From NCBI GenBank assembly GCA_002454975.1, contig DKJZ01000029.1, positions 1 to 16,882 on the forward strand: DNA of 16,882 nt, in the 5' to 3' direction. The notes below the pieces were generated by a model, which had not been told where the DNA came from, made no database searches, and saw only the letters and a list, made by a program, of their open reading frames with translations. This DNA is from Hylemonella sp. UBA6679. GTDB lineage: Bacteria > Pseudomonadota > Gammaproteobacteria > Burkholderiales > Burkholderiaceae_C. Both the position numbers and the translations under genes were made by a program. Below, in pieces: positions 6,421-13,621 of the stretch. Positions within the stretch are counted from its first letter, which is position 1. Each line of letters starts with the position of its first letter.

Positions 6421-7035
6421 TCACTTCAAAGCGGTGCCCAGCACCTGCAGGTAGGCAATCAGGGCGTCCATCTCGGTCTTGTCCTGCACGTCTTGCGGGG
6501 CCGCTGCGATGTGCGCATCCGAATAGGGCACACCCACCCGTCGTAAAGCGGTCATGTGTGCAGGCAGCGCTTGTGCGTCAACCTGCTTGGCCAACAGCCA
6601 GGGGTAGGCGGGCATGTTGGACTCAGGCACCACATCGCGCGGGTTGTTGAGGTGAATGCGGTGCCAGTCGTCGCTGTAACGCGCGCCCACGCGGGCCAGG
6701 TCAGGGCCGGTGCGCTTGCTGCCCCACTGGAAGGGGTGGTCATACACCGACTCGCCAGCCACAGAGTAATGGCCGTAGCGCAAGGTCTCGGCGCGAAAAG
6801 GGCGGATCATTTGCGAGTGGCAGTTGTAGCAACCTTCGCGCACATACACATCGCGCCCAGCCAGTTGCAGCGCGGTGTAGGGCTGCACGCCTGGGGTGGC
6901 CTGCGTGGTGGAGGTTTGAAAAAACAGCGGCACGATCTCGATGAGGCCACCTGCCAGCAACACCAGCAAGATCAGCACAATCATCAAGAAGTTGCTGGTT
7001 TCGATTTTTTCGTGTGAGAAACCGGGTTTGTTCAT
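6421..7035 (-). CDS. ccoO: cbb3-type cytochrome c oxidase subunit II (monoheme cytochrome c)
   Basis: CcoO carries one c-type heme and links CcoP to the catalytic subunit. The 204-residue protein has one N-terminal transmembrane helix (about 16-40, ending in GGLIEIVPLFF), then a periplasmic domain with CYNCH (Cys69, Cys72, His73) inside GRDVYVREGCYNCHSQMIRPF, and WGSKRTGPDLARVG, PESNMPAYPWL and MDALIAYLQVLG, all family hallmarks. The Met of SNMPAYP is the likely axial ligand. A longer reading frame begins at 7092 but overlaps the end of ccoN; the ATG at 7035 (MNKPGF) is preceded by a good Shine-Dalgarno and lies 10 nt after the ccoN stop. Confidence 0.97.
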   Translation of the reverse strand: MNKPGFSHEKIETSNFLMIVLILLVLLAGGLIEIVPLFFQTSTTQATPGVQPYTALQLAGRDVYVREGCYNCHSQMIRPFRAETLRYGHYSVAGESVYDHPFQWGSKRTGPDLARVGARYSDDWHRIHLNNPRDVVPESNMPAYPWLLAKQVDAQALPAHMTALRRVGVPYSDAHIAAAPQDVQDKTEMDALIAYLQVLGTALK

Positions 7036-7040
7036 GGTGG

Positions 7041-7047
7041 TCTCCTC
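7041..7047 (-). promoter_or_regulatory. Ribosome binding site deciding the ccoO start
   Basis: The minus strand reads GAGGAGA followed by CCACC and the ATG at 7035. The site overlaps the ccoN stop codon (7046-7048) and rules in favour of the short ccoO start over the one at 7092. Confidence 0.75.
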
Positions 7048-8506
7048 AAGCGTGCGCAACGGCGTTAGGTACAGATGCAGACCCAGAAGCATGGGCAGAC
7101 CCAGGCACGGGCACAGCCACAGCGCTGCCTGCCTTGACCGTTTTGACCACGTTCCACAACATCACCACCATGCCCAGCAAATAGAGCAAGCCACCGATGA
7201 AACGCAACACATAGAAGGGGTAAGTGGCTTTGACGGACTCAACAAAGGTGTAGGTCAGGGTGCCGTCGTCGTTGATGGCGCGCCACATCAGGCCTTGCAT
7301 CACACCGGCAATCCACATGGCCGCGATGTAAATCACGATGCCGATGGTCGACACCCAAAAGTGCAGCTCGATGGCCTTGAGGCTGTGCATCTGTTTTTGA
7401 CCAAACAAACGCGGGATCAGGTAATACATCGAGCCCATCGTCACCAAGCCCACCCAGCCCAAGGCGCCTGAGTGCACGTGGCCCACGGTCCAGTCGGTGT
7501 AGTGCGAAAGCGCGTTGACGGTTTTGATGGACATCATCGGCCCCTCGAAAGTGCTCATGCCGTAAAAGGACAGCGACACAATGAGGAAGCGCAGCACCGG
7601 GTCGTCACGCAGCTTGTGCCACGCGCCCGAGAGGGTCATCACGCCGTTGATCATGCCGCCCCAACTGGGTGCCAAAAGGATGAGCGAGAACAGCATGCCC
7701 ACCGACTGCGTCCAATCGGGCAGCGCGGTGTAGTGCAGGTGGTGCGGGCCAGCCCACATGTATGTGAAGATCAACGCCCAAAAGTGCACGATGGACAAAC
7801 GGTAGCTGTACACCGGCCGCTCGGCCTGCTTGGGGATGAAGTAATACATCATGCCCAGGAAACCTGCGGTGAGGAAAAAGCCAACTGCGTTGTGGCCATA
7901 CCACCACTGCACCATGGCGTCTTGCACACCGGCATACACCGAATACGACTTCATCCAACCGGCGGGTATGGCCGCACTGTTGACCAGGTGCAGCAGCGCC
8001 ACAGCCAAAATGAACGCGCCAAAAAACCAGTTGGCCACGTAGATGTGGCGCACTTTGCGCTGGCCCACGGTGCCGAAAAACACAATCGCAAACGACACCC
8101 ACACCAAGGTGATCAAGATGTCGATGGGCCACTCCAGCTCAGCGTATTCTTTGCCTGAGGTGTAGCCCAGGGGCAGCGAAATCGCTGCAGCCACAATCAC
8201 CGCTTGCCAGCCCCAAAACGTGAAGGCGGCCAAGGCAGGCGCAAACAAACGCGTTTGGCAGGTGCGCTGCACCACGTAGTAGGCCGAGGCAAACAAGCCG
8301 CAGCCCCCAAAAGCAAAAATGACCGCGTTGGTGTGCAGCGGGCGCAAGCGGCCATAACTCAACCAAGCAATGCCAAAGTTCAACTCAGGCCAGGTGAGTT
8401 GGGCGGCAATGACAACGCCTACCAGCATGCCGACCACGCCCCAGACCACGGTCATGAGGGCGAACTGTCGAACCACGGTGTCGTTGAAAGTGTGGGTGGG
8501 GGGCAT
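7046..8506 (-). CDS. ccoN: cbb3-type cytochrome c oxidase catalytic subunit I
   Basis: CcoN reduces O2 at the heme b3/CuB site and pumps protons, with high oxygen affinity. The protein (486 residues from the chosen start) has about 12 transmembrane helices. Ligands seen: His58 in RPLHTNAV (heme b), His in WYGHNAVGF (CuB), the pair in GPHHLHY (CuB), and His-x-His in VGHVHSGALGW (hemes b3 and b). The Tyr of FTYMWAGPHH is the expected cross-linked tyrosine. A Met codon at 8521 lies partly in an FNR box, so the ATG at 8506, with AAGG upstream, is preferred. The last 30 residues form a low-complexity Ala/Ser/Pro/Val tail encoded by a partly duplicated stretch (GCAGACCCAG at 7077 and 7095). First gene of ccoNOQPGH. 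Confidence 0.97.
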   Translation of the reverse strand: MPPTHTFNDTVVRQFALMTVVWGVVGMLVGVVIAAQLTWPELNFGIAWLSYGRLRPLHTNAVIFAFGGCGLFASAYYVVQRTCQTRLFAPALAAFTFWGWQAVIVAAAISLPLGYTSGKEYAELEWPIDILITLVWVSFAIVFFGTVGQRKVRHIYVANWFFGAFILAVALLHLVNSAAIPAGWMKSYSVYAGVQDAMVQWWYGHNAVGFFLTAGFLGMMYYFIPKQAERPVYSYRLSIVHFWALIFTYMWAGPHHLHYTALPDWTQSVGMLFSLILLAPSWGGMINGVMTLSGAWHKLRDDPVLRFLIVSLSFYGMSTFEGPMMSIKTVNALSHYTDWTVGHVHSGALGWVGLVTMGSMYYLIPRLFGQKQMHSLKAIELHFWVSTIGIVIYIAAMWIAGVMQGLMWRAINDDGTLTYTFVESVKATYPFYVLRFIGGLLYLLGMVVMLWNVVKTVKAGSAVAVPVPGSAHASGSASVPNAVAHA

Positions 8507-8520
8507 ACAAGACCTTGACA

Positions 8521-8534
8521 TTGACTCGCATCAA
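8521..8534. promoter_or_regulatory. FNR/ANR box, proximal, upstream of ccoN
   Basis: TTGAC-TCGC-ATCAA fits the FNR consensus with one mismatch and ends 15 bp from the ccoN ATG. It is too close to the start to activate as a -41.5 site, so it may modulate or repress. Confidence 0.75.
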
Positions 8535-8561
8535 GTTTGCGGCGCAGGGCCCTGTTCTGAT

Positions 8562-8575
8562 TTGATGCACATCAA
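8562..8575. promoter_or_regulatory. FNR/ANR box, distal, upstream of ccoN
   Basis: TTGAT-GCAC-ATCAA is a perfect FNR consensus. It begins 41 bp from the proximal box and lies between the ccoS stop (8582) and ccoN. As a class II activator site it would set the ccoN transcript start near 8527, inside the proximal box, leaving a leader of about 20 nt. Confidence 0.9.
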
Positions 8576-8581
8576 CTGGCA

Positions 8582-8719
8582 TCAGGAATCTCGCAAAATT
8601 CTCGCGCCTTCTTCATCCATGTCTTCAAACTGATCGCGCTCGATGGCCCACCACAAAGCGCCTACGATGATGAAAACCAACGCAACCGACAAGGGAATGA
8701 GCAGGTACAAAATATCCAT
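8582..8719 (-). CDS. ccoS: cbb3-type oxidase assembly protein CcoS
   Basis: A 45-residue protein with one transmembrane helix (about residues 4-26), then WWAIERDQFEDMDEEGARIL, the CcoS family signature. CcoS is needed for cofactor insertion (heme b and CuB) into the cbb3 oxidase in the inner membrane. Its ATG shares one base with the ccoI stop (TGATG at 8717-8721), so the two are translationally coupled. It ends 75 bp before ccoN, and this gap holds the two FNR boxes; ccoI-ccoS is therefore probably a transcription unit of its own that may read through into ccoN. Confidence 0.94.
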   Translation of the reverse strand: MDILYLLIPLSVALVFIIVGALWWAIERDQFEDMDEEGARILRDS

Positions 8720-11034
8720 CACACACCCTTCGCAGCAGCACGGCTGCCATTCAATCGGGCGGCGTTGAGCACCACCCCCAAAGAGCTGGCCGCCATGCCC
8801 AAACCTGCCAACCAAGCAGGCAAATAACCCATGAGCGCCAAGGGCACACACGCCAGGTTGTAGGCCAAGGCCCAGAACAGGTTTTGCCGCACCACACGCC
8901 GGGTCTGACGCGCCAGCTGCAGCGCACGCGCCACACCACCGAGCTCGCCCATGATGACGAGGTCTGCCGGCGCACGGGCTTGGGCCAGCACCGCCCCCTG
9001 CCCCAGAGCAATGGCCACATGGGCTGCGGCCAACACAGGGCCGTCGTTCACGCCATCGCCCACCATGGCCACTCGCCGCCCTGCGGCTTGAAGTTGCTGC
9101 ACGGCCTGCAGCTTGTCCTGCGGGCTGCACCCGCCTTGCGCGTGTGTGATGCCCAGTTGTGCGGCCAGCCGCGCGACCGCTTCTGGTTGGTCGCCCGAGA
9201 GAATATGCACCGCCACACCCGCCTGAGCCAAGGCGGCCACCGTGTCTTTGGCATCCTCGCGCAAAGCCTCGCCCCATGCGAACGTGGCCACCCAGCCTTG
9301 TGCGTCGCTCAGGTGCACCTGGCCCAAGAGCGCATCGCGCGCAGGCACGCCACACCAAGCGGCATGTCCCAGGCGCAGGGCTTGGGACGGTGTGCCCACC
9401 AGGCCAGCCAAGCCCGCACCGCTTTGCTCATGCACCTGCGCGCTCTCAGGCAGCAACAAGCCCTGCGCCTGCGCAGCGTGCACCAAGGCGCGCGACACCG
9501 GGTGCAAGGCATGCTGCGCCAGTGCTGCGGCCAGCGCCAAGGCTTGTTGCGGCGTGGTGCCCGCGCGCGTCTCGATGCCTTGAATCACCAGGTGGTCTTG
9601 GCTCAAGGTGCCCGTTTTGTCGAACACCACGGTGTCCACCTCTGCCAGGGTCTCCAAGGCGCTGAGCTTGTTGACCAGCACCCCGTGGCGCGCCAGTTGT
9701 CCCGCAGCGGTGAGTGCACTCACCGGCGTGGCCAGCGACAAGGCGCACGGACAGGTGACGATGAGCACCGCAGCAGCCACCATCAGTGCGTGCCCTGGGC
9801 TGCTGGGCCACCACCACAGGGCCGCCAAGGCAGCCGCTAACAACACACCCACCAAGAACGGCTTGGCGATGCGGTCCACCAGCTGTGCGAGTTGCGGTTT
9901 GCTGCTGGCAGCTTGCGCCATGAGCGCCACAATGCCAGCGTAGCGCGTGTCTGCGCCAAGTTGCGTGACACACACCAACACGCTGCTGCCCAGGTTGTGG
10001 CTGCCCGCCAGCACCCCCTGCCCCGGCTCTCGGGCCAAGGGGCGTGATTCACCCGTGAGGATGGCTTCGTCCACCCAGGTGCTGCCTTGCAGCAGCAGGC
10101 CATCGGCGGCAAAGGCCTCGCCGCTGTGCACGCGCAGCACATCGCCCACCTGTAATTGGCGTACAGCCACACGCTCAAAGCTCAAGTCCTCGCAGCGGCG
10201 CCACACCTGTTGCGGCACGCGGTTGAGCAGGGCATCGAGTGCGCCTGCGGTGCGGTCGCGCAAACGCAGCTCCAGCCAACGCCCACCGAGCAAGAAAAAC
10301 ACAAACATGGTGAGCGAATCAAAGTACACCTCGCTGCCCAACACCCCTTGCGGGTTGAAGGTGGCCAACGTGCTCACCGTGAACGTGATGGCCATGCCCA
10401 GCGCCACAGGCAGGTCCATGCTGATGTGGCGGTGCCGGATGTCGCGCCAAGCCGCACTGAAAAATGGCCCAGCAGAAAACAACATCACCGGCAAGGTGAT
10501 CACCCACGAGGCCCAGCGCAACAGATGCCTGGACTCGGCCGACAAATCCTCTGCGGCCACGTACTCTGGCCACGCATACATCATCACCTGCATCATGGCC
10601 AGACACGCCACCAACAAGCGCCACAACATGCGGCGCGACTCGCGTTTGCGTTGGGCACGCAAGCTGGCGTCGAAAGCCGGGCGCAAGCCATAGCCCAAGG
10701 GGCTGAGTACGCCTTGCCACTGCGAGGGACGGGTCAAACGAGGGTCCCAGGTGATTTGCACACGCTGCGCGGCAGCACTCACCTGCGCCTGCACGCTGGG
10801 CAAACGCTCCAAGGCCTGTGCCACGGTGTGCGCGCACGCTGCGCAATGCATACCGTCGACCACCAACTGAGACACCCACACACCGTCTTGCTGCGTGCCA
10901 AAAGCGGGCCACTGCTCAGGGTCGTCAAGTGCGTGGGGCAAGGCCTGGTCCACCTGGGCTGCGTGGGGCAGATCCTGAGGTGAAGCGTCAGACGATGGAT
11001 CAGGCGCAGGCATCACCCGGTCGTGGAGGGACAT
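8719..11034 (-). CDS. ccoI: Copper-translocating P1B-type ATPase CcoI (FixI)
   Basis: CcoI exports Cu(I) across the inner membrane for insertion into cbb3 oxidase. Counting from the GTG at 11040 (subtract 2 for the start given), features in order are: an N-terminal heavy-metal domain with GMHCAAC (Cys66, Cys69), transmembrane helices from about residue 140, the actuator motif TGES (329-332), the CPC metal motif (430-432), phosphorylation site DKTGT (Asp474), HP (513-514) in the nucleotide domain, and GDGVND (661-666). Length (about 770) is normal for CcoI/CopA2. The start is uncertain: GTG 11040, ATG 11034 or ATG 11013. If the FNR box at 11069-11082 acts at -41.5, transcription starts near 11034 and the ATG at 11013 would be the real start. 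Confidence 0.94.
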   Translation of the reverse strand: MSLHDRVMPAPDPSSDASPQDLPHAAQVDQALPHALDDPEQWPAFGTQQDGVWVSQLVVDGMHCAACAHTVAQALERLPSVQAQVSAAAQRVQITWDPRLTRPSQWQGVLSPLGYGLRPAFDASLRAQRKRESRRMLWRLLVACLAMMQVMMYAWPEYVAAEDLSAESRHLLRWASWVITLPVMLFSAGPFFSAAWRDIRHRHISMDLPVALGMAITFTVSTLATFNPQGVLGSEVYFDSLTMFVFFLLGGRWLELRLRDRTAGALDALLNRVPQQVWRRCEDLSFERVAVRQLQVGDVLRVHSGEAFAADGLLLQGSTWVDEAILTGESRPLAREPGQGVLAGSHNLGSSVLVCVTQLGADTRYAGIVALMAQAASSKPQLAQLVDRIAKPFLVGVLLAAALAALWWWPSSPGHALMVAAAVLIVTCPCALSLATPVSALTAAGQLARHGVLVNKLSALETLAEVDTVVFDKTGTLSQDHLVIQGIETRAGTTPQQALALAAALAQHALHPVSRALVHAAQAQGLLLPESAQVHEQSGAGLAGLVGTPSQALRLGHAAWCGVPARDALLGQVHLSDAQGWVATFAWGEALREDAKDTVAALAQAGVAVHILSGDQPEAVARLAAQLGITHAQGGCSPQDKLQAVQQLQAAGRRVAMVGDGVNDGPVLAAAHVAIALGQGAVLAQARAPADLVIMGELGGVARALQLARQTRRVVRQNLFWALAYNLACVPLALMGYLPAWLAGLGMAASSLGVVLNAARLNGSRAAAKGV

Positions 11035-11046
11035 GCGCACAGGCTA

Positions 11047-11067
11047 TCAGCGCCAGCTTGGCGCTGA
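11047..11067. repeat. Inverted repeat between the ccoI start and its FNR box
   Basis: TCAGCGCCA (11047-11055) and TGGCGCTGA (11059-11067) are perfect 9-bp arms around the loop GCT. It has no T-run on either side, so a rho-independent terminator is unlikely. It overlaps the outer flank of the FNR palindrome by 3 bp and falls in the region between activator site and -10 element. Confidence 0.6.
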
Positions 11068-11068
11068 C

Positions 11069-11082
11069 TTGATGTACATCAA
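11069..11082. promoter_or_regulatory. FNR/ANR box upstream of ccoI
   Basis: TTGATGTACATCAA is a perfect FNR consensus and the core of a perfect 22-bp palindrome (11065-11086; flanks TGAC and GTCA). It begins 35 bp before ATG 11034 and one base after the stop codon of the upstream lipoprotein gene. A weak -10-like TAGCCT (11041-11046, minus strand) is at the distance expected for a class II site. Confidence 0.9.
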
Positions 11083-11083
11083 G

Positions 11084-11836
11084 TCAAGTGCGGTGGCGCA
11101 CCAACTCCATGAGAATCTGCCCACCCTGGATGAATTTCGTGGGGGAATGCTCTTGTCGGTGTAAGCGCACCAGGCCCACGCCTGGACAATACGACTCTTG
11201 CGTGGTGACCTTCACGTCTTCCATGCTCAGCGTGGCATCTGTGAACAGCTTGATGACCGTTTCACCCACGACTCGCAAGCAACCGCTGTAAGACCCAGCT
11301 GGCGTGTCCAAACTTTCGTTAACCGCCTCAATGCGGTAGCTCATGCGCAAGGTGCGGTACTTGTCTTGGTGCTTGAGCTCATGCGGGAACTCGTTGCGAC
11401 GGGCGTACACGTACAAGGTGGTGTCGGCCTCCCAGCTGGTACCCACCTGGTAAGGCTGGCGCAGCACGTAACGGGGCGCAGCGTCTGCGATGGGTACATC
11501 ATCCAGCGGGCCTTTGCTGGCCACGCGGTACACGCCTGTGGCATCACTGCGCAGCCAGTAATCTACGCCGTTATTGGTACGCCGGTGCCAGGCGGTCAAA
11601 CCGCCCTGGGCACTGAGCTGGCGTGGCGCTAAGGTCTCAATGGTCAGCTTGTCCACGCGCGGCTTGGCCTGCGGGTCGTCCAGCAAAGTTTCGGTGCGGT
11701 AGGTCCAGCTTTGCCCAGGCTTGAGGGGAAACAGCGGCTCATCCAGACCGCCAGAGCCTCCCAAGCTGCATGCATATAGAGTGGCTCCAACCCCCATTAA
11801 AATGAATGGTTTAGCTATGTTTTTAGGAGCAAGCAT
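11084..11836 (-). CDS. Lipoprotein of unknown function, last gene of the proton-channel operon
   Basis: A 250-residue protein with a lipoprotein signal peptide: a basic N-terminus (KNIAKP), a hydrophobic stretch, and the lipobox LYAC with Cys23 as the lipidated residue. Residues SLGG follow; Ser at +2 suggests outer-membrane sorting. The mature part is largely beta in character (PLKPGQSWTYRTET, GVYRVAS, PRYVLRQPYQVGTSWEADT, GSYSGCLRVVGE, CPGVGLVRLHRQE) and resembles the many DUF-type lipoproteins with a single soluble beta domain. I recognise no named family. The ATG at 11836 lies 1 bp beyond the upstream gene's stop (TAGCATG); a longer frame to 11893 would overlap that gene. Its stop is one base from the FNR box of ccoI. 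Confidence 0.8.
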   Translation of the reverse strand: MLAPKNIAKPFILMGVGATLYACSLGGSGGLDEPLFPLKPGQSWTYRTETLLDDPQAKPRVDKLTIETLAPRQLSAQGGLTAWHRRTNNGVDYWLRSDATGVYRVASKGPLDDVPIADAAPRYVLRQPYQVGTSWEADTTLYVYARRNEFPHELKHQDKYRTLRMSYRIEAVNESLDTPAGSYSGCLRVVGETVIKLFTDATLSMEDVKVTTQESYCPGVGLVRLHRQEHSPTKFIQGGQILMELVRHRT

Positions 11837-11837
11837 G

Positions 11838-12338
11838 CTATTTCTCCGGCAACTGCGGCACAGGAAGATCGCGGATTTTGATCTCTTGCTCATCGTTGCC
11901 AGGGCTCAACCAAGAAGAGCCTTTGCCAGAGCCATCGCGCAACTCGGCTGAGCCCATCTGGCTCACGCCCTCGCGGCCTTTCTTCAAGCCATCGTTGATC
12001 TGCTGATGTAAGGGCTTGGTATAGGGCAGCTTGTAAGCGCGGGGCTGCAGCCGAGACGGCCCCTCCTCCACCATGGGCGACACCCACAAGTACACCGCGC
12101 CCGTGCTTTTACCGCGCGGCTCTTCCACCACGGCGGCCAGCATCACAAACCGCTCGGGCAAGGCTTCGGTGCTGGGGATGCCCAGCAAAGCCATGGCCGT
12201 TTGGTAGCTTGAAAAATACATGGCGGTGATGCCCAAGGTCAACAACGCTTTGAGCCAACGCGGCCAAGCTGACCACATCAAGGCCAGCCCCAACAAGGCA
12301 AAGCCCAACACCAAGGTAAGGATGAGTGAGAGGGTCAT
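11838..12338 (-). CDS. Two-helix membrane protein with a C-terminal soluble domain, unknown function
   Basis: A 166-residue protein. Two hydrophobic helices (about residues 3-21 and 30-51) are followed by a soluble part: ERFVMLAAVVEEP, TGAVYLWVSPM, PRAYKLPYTKPLHQQINDGLKKGREG, then a Gly/Ser-rich low-complexity stretch and a short tail. No catalytic motif is visible and I do not recognise a family. It begins 1 nt after the stop of the ExbD-like gene (TGACATG), so it belongs to the same translation-coupled operon and is likely a component of the same membrane complex. Nothing in the sequence says which side of the membrane the soluble domain faces. Confidence 0.75.
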   Translation of the reverse strand: MTLSLILTLVLGFALLGLALMWSAWPRWLKALLTLGITAMYFSSYQTAMALLGIPSTEALPERFVMLAAVVEEPRGKSTGAVYLWVSPMVEEGPSRLQPRAYKLPYTKPLHQQINDGLKKGREGVSQMGSAELRDGSGKGSSWLSPGNDEQEIKIRDLPVPQLPEK

Positions 12339-12339
12339 G

Positions 12340-12969
12340 TCAGAAAGCCCGTGCGAGTTGTTTGGGGGTGGTGCCGATCTCGCGCACCGCACCATCAGCC
12401 GTGAGTGAAAAGCGCACCAACGTGAGTTCTTGGCCAGGCCGCGCAAGGGTGTTTTGCGCGTAATACACCACCTCAGCCTTGGGGTTGACCTTGATGACGG
12501 TGATGGTGGTTTGCACCGCTTGCCCAGCGTTGGGGTCGGGGTTGGGCTGCTGTTTGTTTTCGTAGTATTGGGCGTTGAAGGTGTACTCGCCCGGGGCTGT
12601 GCCACGCAAGGTGATGACCTCTTGGTTGAGCGGGTTGATGAGGGTGCGACCGTTGACCACCACCGAGTCGTTGGAGGTTCCTCGGTCGTCGCGGTCCAAG
12701 TGCATCAGGTCGGCCTCGCGCGAGCGAAACCACACCACCTCGCCCGAAGGCCCTTGGCCCCAGAGGTCGAGGTCGTTGGGATCGTTGTCGGGCCAGCTCA
12801 AAGTAATGATGAATTCGGCCTTGGCTGGCACGTCCCCCGACTTCAAAGCTTTGGGGTTCATGGCCAACAAAGCGATGATGAAACAAAACACAAAGGCAAT
12901 CAGCATGTTGAACAACATGTCGTAGAACGGATCGACCTCCGCCTCGCGGGCATGTCGGCCTTTACGCAT
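12340..12969 (-). CDS. ExbD/TolR-like transmembrane helix fused to a DUF2135/YfaP-like beta domain
   Basis: A 209-residue protein. A basic N-terminus (MRKGRHAREAEVD) leads into one helix (about residues 16-38, FYDMLFNMLIAFVFCFII). The segment aligns with the ExbD/TolR N-terminus (consensus TPFIDVMLVLLIIFMV), including the transmembrane Asp here at position 17 (ExbD Asp25), which carries protons. Instead of the usual ExbD periplasmic fold, residues about 58-160 read ITLSWPDNDPNDLDLWGQGPSGEVVW, LDRDDRG, and PGEYTFNAQYY, the pattern of DUF2135/YfaP-like beta-sandwich domains. The gene overlaps the proton-channel gene by 8 nt (12962-12969), which supports a stator-like pair. I chose ATG 12969 over an upstream start at 12999 because the latter overlaps further and would precede the KGR-rich N-terminus. 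Confidence 0.75.
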   Translation of the reverse strand: MRKGRHAREAEVDPFYDMLFNMLIAFVFCFIIALLAMNPKALKSGDVPAKAEFIITLSWPDNDPNDLDLWGQGPSGEVVWFRSREADLMHLDRDDRGTSNDSVVVNGRTLINPLNQEVITLRGTAPGEYTFNAQYYENKQQPNPDPNAGQAVQTTITVIKVNPKAEVVYYAQNTLARPGQELTLVRFSLTADGAVREIGTTPKQLARAF

Positions 12970-13621
12970 GCGCCAGCGACAAACCGTGTTGCTGGGCACG
13001 CGTCACCAACTGGTCGGCAAAGCGGTCCAAGCGCGTGAGTTGCAGGCCCAGCAAGATGTTGCCCACCAGCCCCACCATGGTGGTGAGCAAGGCCACACCC
13101 AGGCCAGTGGTCAAACTGCGCAGGAGCTCCTGGGATTGTGCGGGGTCGAAATTTTGAATCTGCCCAATTTGCATGGCGAGGATGGAAAACCCGATCACCT
13201 TGCCCAGCAGGCCCAGCTTGAGTTGCACGCCGTTGACCCACCAAGCCGTGCTGTGGATGCCGTGGGTACGCTCCAGCAAGACATCCAGGGCGGCTTGCGC
13301 ATCACGGGTCTGACGTAAAGCAGCCCAATAATCAGCCGCCCAACCGGGGTCGCCAAGCGGGGAAGGCCCACGTTTGACCACGTCTTCGAGCCAGTCGCGC
13401 TGGCGGGCGAGTTCTCTCGCACGCACACCGCACCACAACGTAGCCACCGCAAACACCACCACAATCACCAACGTGATCCCCGTGGGGTCGGAGGTGAACA
13501 GCAACTGCCAGACCCCTTTGACACCCAGCAGCCAGGTGCAAAAGACAAACAAGCCCGTGAGGGTCAGCCACTCCAGCCAGATGGGCTCAAAACGGCGAAT
13601 TGGCGCAGAGACAGGCAACAT
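12962..13621 (-). CDS. MotA/TolQ/ExbB-family proton channel protein
   Basis: A 219-residue membrane protein with hydrophobic segments at about 18-40 and 48-66, a cytoplasmic region of roughly 65 residues, and a pair at about 132-150 and 168-195. The last segment, SLTTGLGVALLTTMVGLVGNILLGLQL, matches the MotA/TolQ/ExbB core (consensus GLGxALLTTxxGLxxAI), and GLLGKVIGFSILAM matches the preceding helix. Such proteins form a ring that couples proton flow to movement of a partner (TonB-ExbBD, Tol-Pal or flagellar MotAB). The ExbD-like gene next to it, overlapping by 8 nt, is the expected partner. It is the first gene of the operon, divergent from the beta-propeller operon across a 156-bp gap. The real partner protein and job are unknown. 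Confidence 0.82.
   Translation of the reverse strand: MLPVSAPIRRFEPIWLEWLTLTGLFVFCTWLLGVKGVWQLLFTSDPTGITLVIVVVFAVATLWCGVRARELARQRDWLEDVVKRGPSPLGDPGWAADYWAALRQTRDAQAALDVLLERTHGIHSTAWWVNGVQLKLGLLGKVIGFSILAMQIGQIQNFDPAQSQELLRSLTTGLGVALLTTMVGLVGNILLGLQLTRLDRFADQLVTRAQQHGLSLAHA

Noticed and set aside
5580..6650. Long plus-strand open frame opposite ccoP/ccoQ/ccoO, with a repeated Ser/Ala/Lys segment
   Set aside because: The repeats are those of ccoQ read in the wrong strand; the region is coding for well-known oxidase subunits.
11084..13621. Zorya-type defence system (ZorA/ZorB motor)
   Set aside because: The channel gene is MotA/ExbB-like as in ZorA, but there is no OmpA-domain ZorB, no ZorC/ZorE and no helicase/nuclease ZorD.
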